Positions 57,735-64,000 of a stretch of 64,000 nt of DNA are shown piece by piece. The position numbers and the translations under genes are program-made. Within the stretch, counting starts at the first letter, position 1. Each line of letters opens with the position of its first letter. Origin of the DNA: Ophiostoma sp. CBS 140.51. Lineage: Eukaryota; Ascomycota; Sordariomycetes; Ophiostomatales; Ophiostomataceae. The notes beneath the pieces are model-generated. The model saw nothing but the letters and a program-made list of their open reading frames with translations. It was not told the DNA's origin and searched no databases. The stretch lies in contig JANSLP010000092.1 of assembly GCA_029298735.1 (NCBI GenBank), positions 38,149 through 102,148 of the forward strand. The letters run 5' to 3'.

Positions 57735-58024
57735 CTAAACAGAGCTTTGTGTGAGCAAACGTGGCCTCGAGAAAGGAAGGTCGAGCAAGCACAATAAAAA
57801 CAAGAGACAGAAAGAAAGCAACTCTGCACGTAGCTTGCCGTCGAAATCGAGCACACGACCAGAAACGACCTCGCAACAAGTTCGCGGGACAGTGTTATCG
57901 AGTCATTTGAGGTCCTTTTTCAGTCTCGCGAGCTCGACGATGCTGGCAGCAAAGACGGCGACAAAGGGGGCAAAGGGGGGAAACCCCAGGAGAGAGGGGA
58001 TTCTGCTCGAATGGAGCTACGTAC
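57735..58024 (-). other. Possible 5' leader intron of ACL1
   Basis: On the minus strand CTAAG|GTACGT at 58024 and ..CTGTTTAG ending at 57735 give a 290-nt intron before the ACL1 start. It would make the open frame upstream of the ATG intronic. Predicted from splice signals only. Confidence 0.35.
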
Positions 58025-60966
58025 CTTAGATTCTGAGGGGTATGTTCTCGACGCTTGGTTGCTCTCGCAAGATGTTCGTCTGGTCTTGTAGACTCAAGAT
58101 TCGTAAAGTTCGTGATGTGATTGTTTGCAAGATGAAAGAGAAGGAGGGCAGATAGCAGAATGGGGAAAAAGAAGAGGAAAAGGAACGGAGCTGCTCGATG
58201 GTCGCTCTTTCTGCTTCTGGAGACTTTTTTCTTCTTTTTTCTTGGACTGGTCGACCGCTCCTGCTGGGCTGCTTGCTCTCATGCACCTTTGTCGTATTGG
58301 GCCAAGCCCAGGGGGCAGGAGCGACGGGGGAGCAACGGCTGGTAGGTGGTGCAGCATGCTCAGCTCCTTGGGGGAGTTGCGGTGCGGTGGGGGTGTGGTG
58401 GTGCTATTGCTGCAGTGGTGCGGAAGTGCCTGCTTCGCAGCGGGTGACGCAGGGCGGATTGGGGCTTCCAGCGACGGGCGGTGGTGTGGTGTGGGTCGTA
58501 TCTGGCCCTGGCGTGCAAAGTAGCGGTACTTCCTGCGCCTTCCTCCTCGATTGATCGCAACAGCCCTAACAACCCCCCCCCCAGTCGCATTTCAACAATC
58601 GGTGAACGACTACCTTCCATTACCACCTTCTGGCGAAATTGGCAACCACCAAGAGCGATTGATCGCTGTTTTCTCGTTAAGTTTTTCTTCCCTCAGCTCT
58701 CTCTCTTATGCGGCTGCCATTTGCAGTCGAGGCAAGTCCAGGCAATTCAAGGCAATTGGCTTCCCTTTCTGCAACTCCCCTAAGCTTATCGTGCGGTTCC
58801 CCTAGTTGTCCGCCCGGTTACAGCGTTCCCAATCGCGAGAAGGCAAAAAAGGCCTGCACAGTTGGGGAACTTCCCACCGATTTTTTTGTTGAATTGTGTG
58901 GTCACTAAGACCGAATTTTGCCAGCAATTGGGGGCGGTTCGTAGCGTCTCTACATCTCGTAGGACTTTTTTGCGGTTCCTCGCTGGTGCATCACCGAAGT
59001 GGGAAAGAGTGGCACGGACGGCCGATCCAGTTGTACCACCCCTGGACTCCGCGCTAACAGATTGGGGATGCGCCAGGTACCGGTACGTGGCGGTGAAAAC
59101 CGTAAGAGACGATATGCACCTTCCCAGCAACGAGAATTAACGAGGACACGACACGAGGAAACGGGAAAAAGACGGGTCGGTAGGTCGCCTGCACCTTCCA
59201 CGGGCAGCCCATACTTCGATGAAGAATAAAAGTGCGAAGTGGATGGAGCGATCACCTCGTGTAAGTGAACGCATACAGCTTGTATTCGTACACAGTACAT
59301 TCCGTATCGCATCGTATCCAGGTAAGGCCAATTGCTGCGTGGCAAGACAAATATAGAACAGCATGGCAAAGGGACAGCCTCGCCCACGGAGGCTGTTCGG
59401 CCGCGGCTGATGGCAGCGTGAGCGAGAACCCCGAAAATAGAAGCGGAACGAGGCAGCGCAATACCAAGAAATTGCCCTGAATTCAACTTGGTTTGCGACA
59501 AAAAGTTCTTCCAGGGCGTTCGATTTAGTGGGCTTCCATTAAATTTAGGTGTACACTCTCTCAAAAGTCGTGGGTGGGGAATGCGATAGTGCTGTGTAGT
59601 AGCTCCTCATAGCGTGCGAGTCGCACCTTCCAGCGGCGACAGCGGCGAAATGCGCGCAGGAAATCGCCGGCGAAAACAGGCAATCGCGAGGTGGGAAATT
59701 GGTCCATCACGACCAATTGACGGAGAAATAAATGACAAAAAAAGGGGCCGGCAGCGAAAACTGCAAAAAGAAACACCAGAACAGCACCAAAGACAGAGGG
59801 GTTTGATTGTTGGGTGAGGGGCCGTCGCACTAGCAGGCCGTTGGTTCCTGTCTCGAAAAGTCCTACGCTCTTGTCTTGCGTTGCTCTGTTGCCCCTTTCG
59901 ATGTCGTCCGGATTGTCCCCAAGGTGCTCTCCGAAAGGCAGGAGCAATAAGCAATGAGCAATGATGACACCACGTCCATTCCAGATTCCCTCCCCTTGCC
60001 TTGTTTGCGGTGCCATCACCATCGCAGTTTCCTGCACACTCACTTTTCATTGTGAGAATGGCAATTAAAGGCCGGCATCAAGGGACGAACGTGAGGCATC
60101 GAGGCGCACGAGACTCCGACTTTGGGAAGGAGGAAGTGGCTCACGCCCAGAGCTGACTCCATCGCTGACCACCGATGAAAGGAGAACGCTACCCCACTAG
60201 GGAAGGCGCCAACAACCCCAACGGCTGCCCAGTGGTCCCAAGCGTTGGGGCGTCACCCAAGACATTTGGGCCCAAAACTGAGAAGCAGAAAAAAAACGAG
60301 AGGGGAAAACAGAAGAAAAAGAAAGACACCGAAAAGTACCGCTTTGGAACCATGCGATGTACATGTACTTACTTCCTGAAGCACACCGCCGCCAGCTGCA
60401 AAACGCACCCCCTGCCGATTTAGGGTTTCCCCAAAGTTTTTTTTTTTTTCGTTGTCGACCGTTCTTTCGGTTTCTGCAAGTTTTCTGTTGCTTTTCGTCT
60501 GCCTTTCCGTCCTGAATTGACGGGCTCGACTAGCTAGGTCGGTCGCTGCTGCCCCCCAACCCAAGCTTGTCGTTTTTTGGCTGGTGGTTCCTGAATTCGT
60601 ACCTTCGTAGTCGCAGCCGCAAGGAGCAGTCGTACTCCGCCGAGATGCGTGCCTTCCCCTTTCCGCAAGTTGATGGCCTTCCACACCGTTGCTGGGCAGG
60701 GCCGACCGCTTTTCGCCATTGTGCTTCCCCTCCCCTCTGCCACTCTGTCCCTACCTGCTCCAAAGAAAGAAGACCACCCCCCCCCTTTCCGTCCAAAAAG
60801 GAGCTACGCCAATAATTTTCAGCAGAAGCAATTCAGATCGACTTCGAACGTAAATAATTTTCTCTCCTTTCCATCTTCTTGCACTCCATCCTCGCTTTTG
60901 AGCAGAACAAACTCAAGAATCCAATCCATCCCCACCCCGCGATCCAAGCTGCTCCTTTGCCCAAAG

Positions 60967-61231
60967 GTGAGTTACCCCAGCCAGACGAGCTGCTGCGACA
61001 CTGTCCACAGCACCAAAAGCTCTCCAAAATGGAGATGCCAAAGACGGAGATGTTTGCAGCTTCAAGGCAAGCTTAGAGCTTTTCGGAACTCTCAAAACTC
61101 TCCAAGATTTCCAAGATCTCCAAGATCTCCAGCAACAGTTCAAGATGTCGCAGCAGCCCACCTGAGACCATATTCGAACGAACAGCTCAATGACTGACTT
61201 CTTGCTCTCTTCTGCTGTCCACTTGTAACAG
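60967..61231 (+). other. Possible 5' leader intron of ACL2
   Basis: AAAG|GTGAGT at 60966/60967 and ..TTGTAACAG at 61231 give a 265-nt intron wholly upstream of the ACL2 start codon. It is predicted from splice signals only. Confidence 0.35.
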
Positions 61232-61322
61232 ACAGAATAATAAGTTAAACGCGAAAAGCAACCGAAAGACAAAGAAAAGAAAAAGGAGACGTACCAGAAA
61301 GCACAGAAAGACACAGCCCAAC

Positions 61323-63494
61323 ATGTCTGCCAAGTCCATCTTCGAGGCCGACGGCAAGGCCATCCTCAACTACCACCTGACGCGCGCCAAGGTCATCAAG
61401 CCCTCGCCGCTGCCCGCTTCCACGACGCACAACCCGCCCCCGAGATTGGCATCGCTGCACTTCCCCGAGGACGCCACTGTCGAGTCCGTCCTGAACCAGG
61501 CCGAGGTCACCTACCCGTGGCTGCTGCAGGCCGACGCCAAGTTCGTCGCAAAGCCCGATCAGCTCATCAAGAGACGGGGGAAGAGCGGTCTGCTGTGCCT
61601 GAACAAGCCCTGGGCCGAGGCCAAGGCCTGGGTTGCTGAGCGTGCTGGCAAGACCCAGAAGGTCGAGAGCACTGAGGGTGTCCTGCGGCACTTCCTGGTC
61701 GAGCCGTTTGTTCCGCACAAGCAGAACGAGGAGTACTACATCAACATCAACTCCGTCCGTGATGTGAGTGTTCAATCCCAATTTGTCGTTTTGTCGTTTA
61801 TGAATTTCCATTGCGTTGCATTCATTGGCGTCGCGTTTTCCGTCGATTTTGGTTCCGATTGGTTTCTCTCAGAGACTCATACTCTCGTCGATTCTTCATT
61901 CAACGGCGATAAAATGAGATGAGATGAGACGTAAGAATATGGGCAGACGAGAGAGCCATACTTGGCGATCTTGGCTTAGGCCGTACTTTGCGGTTTGGGC
62001 GACTGAGCGAGGCCGAAGAAGAAAGAGATTGGCGTTGGACAAATCAAAAAACTGGTTTGAAAGGCGGCGTCATTCTTTTTTGAGACGAAAATCATGAAAT
62101 GTTCAAGTGGACAGGAGAAAAGGGCAAAAGAAGGCGTTCACTGCGAGTTATATTCCTCCCGGCTTTTTTTTCCGGGCGTTTCTGCTTATATGGCTGAAGA
62201 CGCCGATGGTTCTTCGGGAAGACTTTGGGCAGTCCGGACGAGCGGAGGCTAGGTTGAGATTACCTGCGTCCCCGTTTTTTGCGCCTATCGCGCAACCCCT
62301 ACCGCCTCTTGTCTTGTTACCTGCAAAACCCACCACTACACCGTTATAAAGCCGCCTTTAGCCCCCAATATCCCCTATCTCCTGCCTATCTGATGCACGC
62401 AATCCGCCCAACGACGACTAAACATTGACAAAATTATGGAGCACTAACACGTTGCTTTTCCACAACAGGGCGACTGGATCCTCTTCACCCACGAGGGTGG
62501 TGTTGATGTTGGTGATGTCGACGCAAAGGCTGAGAAGCTGCTGATCCCCGTCGACCTGTCCCAATACCCGTCGAACGAGGAGATTGCCGCGACGCTGCTC
62601 AAGCACATTCCCAAGGGCCTGCACAACGTCCTGGTCGACTTCATCACCCGCTTATATGCTGTCTATGTTGACTGCCAGTTCACCTACCTGGAGATCAACC
62701 CCCTGGTGGTCATTCCCAACGAGGATGCCACCTCTGCCGATGTTCACTTCCTGGATCTGGCTGCCAAGCTGGACCAGACTGCCGACTTCGAGTGCGGTGT
62801 GAAGTGGGCCATTGCCCGTTCGCCTGCTGCCTTGGGCCTGACGAACATTGCCCCCTCGAGTTCTGGTGTCAACATCGATGCCGGCCCGCCGATGGAGTTC
62901 CCTGCGCCGTTCGGCCGTGAGATGACCAAGGAGGAGGCTTACATTGCTGAGCTGGACGCCAAGACCGGTGCCTCGCTGAAGCTGACTGTCCTGAACGCCA
63001 ACGGCCGTATCTGGACGCTGGTTGCCGGCGGTGGTGCCTCGGTCGTCTACGCCGATGCCATTGCCTCGGCTGGTTTCGCTGACGAGCTGGCCAACTACGG
63101 CGAGTACTCTGGTGCGCCGACTGAGTCGCAGACGTACCACTACGCCCGTACGGTCCTGGACCTGATGCTGCGCGCGCCCGTGAGCCCCAAGGGCAAGGTC
63201 CTATTCATTGGTGGTGGCATTGCCAACTTCACCAACGTTGCGTCGACATTCAAGGGTGTGATCAAGGCTCTGCGCGAGTACGCCAAGGCCCTGAACGAGC
63301 ACAACGTCCAGATCTGGGTCCGTCGTGCCGGTCCCAACTACCAGGAGGGTCTCAAGAACATGAAGGCCGCCACCCAGGAGCTTGGCCTGAACGCCAAGAT
63401 CTTCGGCCCCGAGATGCACGTGTCCGGCATCGTCCCCCTGGCCCTAATCCCGGGCAAGTGGGAGGAGTCGAACCTGAAGGAGTTCACTGCTTAA
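61323..63494 (+). CDS. ACL2: ATP-citrate lyase, subunit 2 (ATP-grasp/CoA-ligase part)
   Basis: Model: exons 61323-61763 and 62469-63494 around a 705-nt intron (GTGAGT, branch CACTAACAC at 62442-62450, ..ACAACAG), giving 488 aa. The join reads INSVRD then GDWILFTHEGGVDVGDVDAK, in frame. This is the N-terminal half of animal ACLY: an ATP-grasp domain that activates citrate, with FTYLEINPLVVI as the typical motif, then a citrate-binding Rossmann-like part (GGGIANFTNVASTF near 400). The start MSAKSIFEADGKAIL is characteristic. The 705-nt intron is about ten times the length of other introns here. Codon use is strongly biased, as in a highly expressed gene. Confidence 0.95.
61764..62468 (+). other. 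Unusually long (705 nt) intron in ACL2
   Basis: Clear donor GTGAGT, branch-like CACTAACAC and acceptor CAACAG. The body contains (ATGAG)3 at 61914-61928 and no coding exon I can support. Other introns in the window are 52-102 nt. Confidence 0.8.
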
Positions 63495-64000
63495 GTGTGT
63501 TGACGGCAGTTGTGCGTTGTGTTTAACGATACTTACGCCTACCAGCGTATGGTGATTGATGATTTGGAGCGCTGAGAATATTTTTCATTGGCAATGGCAA
63601 TGGCAAAGAATTGTGAAGAACAAAAAAAGAGACATGATATGTGTGTTCGTGTTCTATGGGTCACGCTACTACTAGACTTTAATCTGTTGTATTATGTTTT
63701 GAGTTTTCTATTCAAAGAAGCATGTGCGGTTTTGCATTGTCCTGCGTCTGTTCGTGAGAATGGTGACATGCCGTGCTAAGTGAAGCGTATTAATGTGTGG
63801 GCATCGCCATCACCTAAGGTGGTGAGGCCGTCCTGTTGATGGTTTTGTAGAATGCTCATACCAGCAGTATCATACTCTGGTATGATGTTTCAGTCCGTCA
63901 TACATATTTACAAAGGATTTCTGTTTTTATTGCGTTTTATTACTGGGTTTAAAAAAAAAATGAAGATGCAAGTAGTATTTGTTGTTGAATTATTTAATCT
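63495..64000. other. 3' flank of ACL2
   Basis: AT-rich 3' region. Nothing further is recognised up to the window edge. Confidence 0.55.

Larger units (their letters stand above)
57688..61322. promoter_or_regulatory. Shared 3.6-kb divergent promoter of ACL1 and ACL2
   Basis: This lies between two head-to-head genes whose products work in one complex, so it can coordinate their expression. Polypyrimidine tracts occur on both sides. Possible leader introns: one for ACL1 on the minus strand (58024-57735, GTACGT..TTTAG) and one for ACL2 on the plus strand (60967-61231, GTGAGT..ACAG). No additional gene is supported; short frames here are not convincing. Confidence 0.7.

Noticed and set aside
57688..57879. 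N-terminal extension of ACL1 (64 codons)
   Set aside because: The sequence is unlike any ACL start and overlaps a predicted leader intron. The ATG at 57687 gives a typical fungal ACL1 N terminus.
60830..60860. Possible tRNA B-box (minus-strand GTTCGAAGTC)
   Set aside because: No A-box, acceptor stem or anticodon arm of a tRNA can be folded around it.

Overview
The window looks like chromosomal DNA of a filamentous ascomycete (Pezizomycotina, most likely Sordariomycetes; an Ophiostomatales/Sporothrix-like source is a weak guess). Evidence: short introns (52-102 nt, one of 705 nt) with GT..AG ends and CTAAC/CTGAC-like branch sites; a HET-domain protein and a Zn2Cys6 regulator, both typical of these fungi; ATP-citrate lyase split into two head-to-head genes; and pyrimidine-rich leaders before many start codons. 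There are no bacterial features, CRISPR arrays, rRNAs, convincing tRNAs or intact transposons. I re-derived gene models by hand from splice signals, so several differ from simple open reading frames.

Layout. 1-6.5 kb: allantoinase (+) with five GATA-factor sites in its leader, convergent with a Zn2Cys6/AT-hook regulator (-). 6.5-20.9 kb: a 14.4-kb gene-poor stretch with strand-polarised purine/pyrimidine composition. 20.9-28.8 kb: a mitochondrial-type P-loop ATPase (-), divergent from a 1,477-aa conserved fungal protein (+) rebuilt from four exons. 29.7-38.6 kb: a Reb1-like Myb protein, a multi-pass membrane protein and a two-exon disordered protein, all on +. 39.4-47.1 kb: a HET-domain protein (+), a 69-aa three-exon gene (-) and an F-box-like protein (+). 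47.2-49.0 kb: an OsmC/Ohr-like protein and an O6-alkylguanine-DNA alkyltransferase (both -). 51.2-54.0 kb: a ten-exon Cys/His module-array protein (+). 54.2-55.0 kb: a Hub1-type ubiquitin-like protein with an RD/RS-rich extension (-). 55.7-63.5 kb: ACL1 (-) and ACL2 (+), facing away from a 3.6-kb shared promoter.

Genes that work together: the two ACL subunits form one cytosolic acetyl-CoA-producing enzyme and share an intergenic control region. The other genes are mostly unrelated housekeeping or regulatory functions, as is usual in fungal chromosomes.

Most unusual: (1) the module-array gene, where nine introns all fall at the same place, inside the codon of the closing histidine of a Cys-Cys-Cys-His module, so that modules equal exons; (2) the 1,477-aa gene, where a 102-nt in-frame intron ends in TAG that is also the only in-frame stop, so retention would switch between a 775-aa and a 1,477-aa protein; (3) the long gene-poor region upstream of the zinc-cluster regulator.
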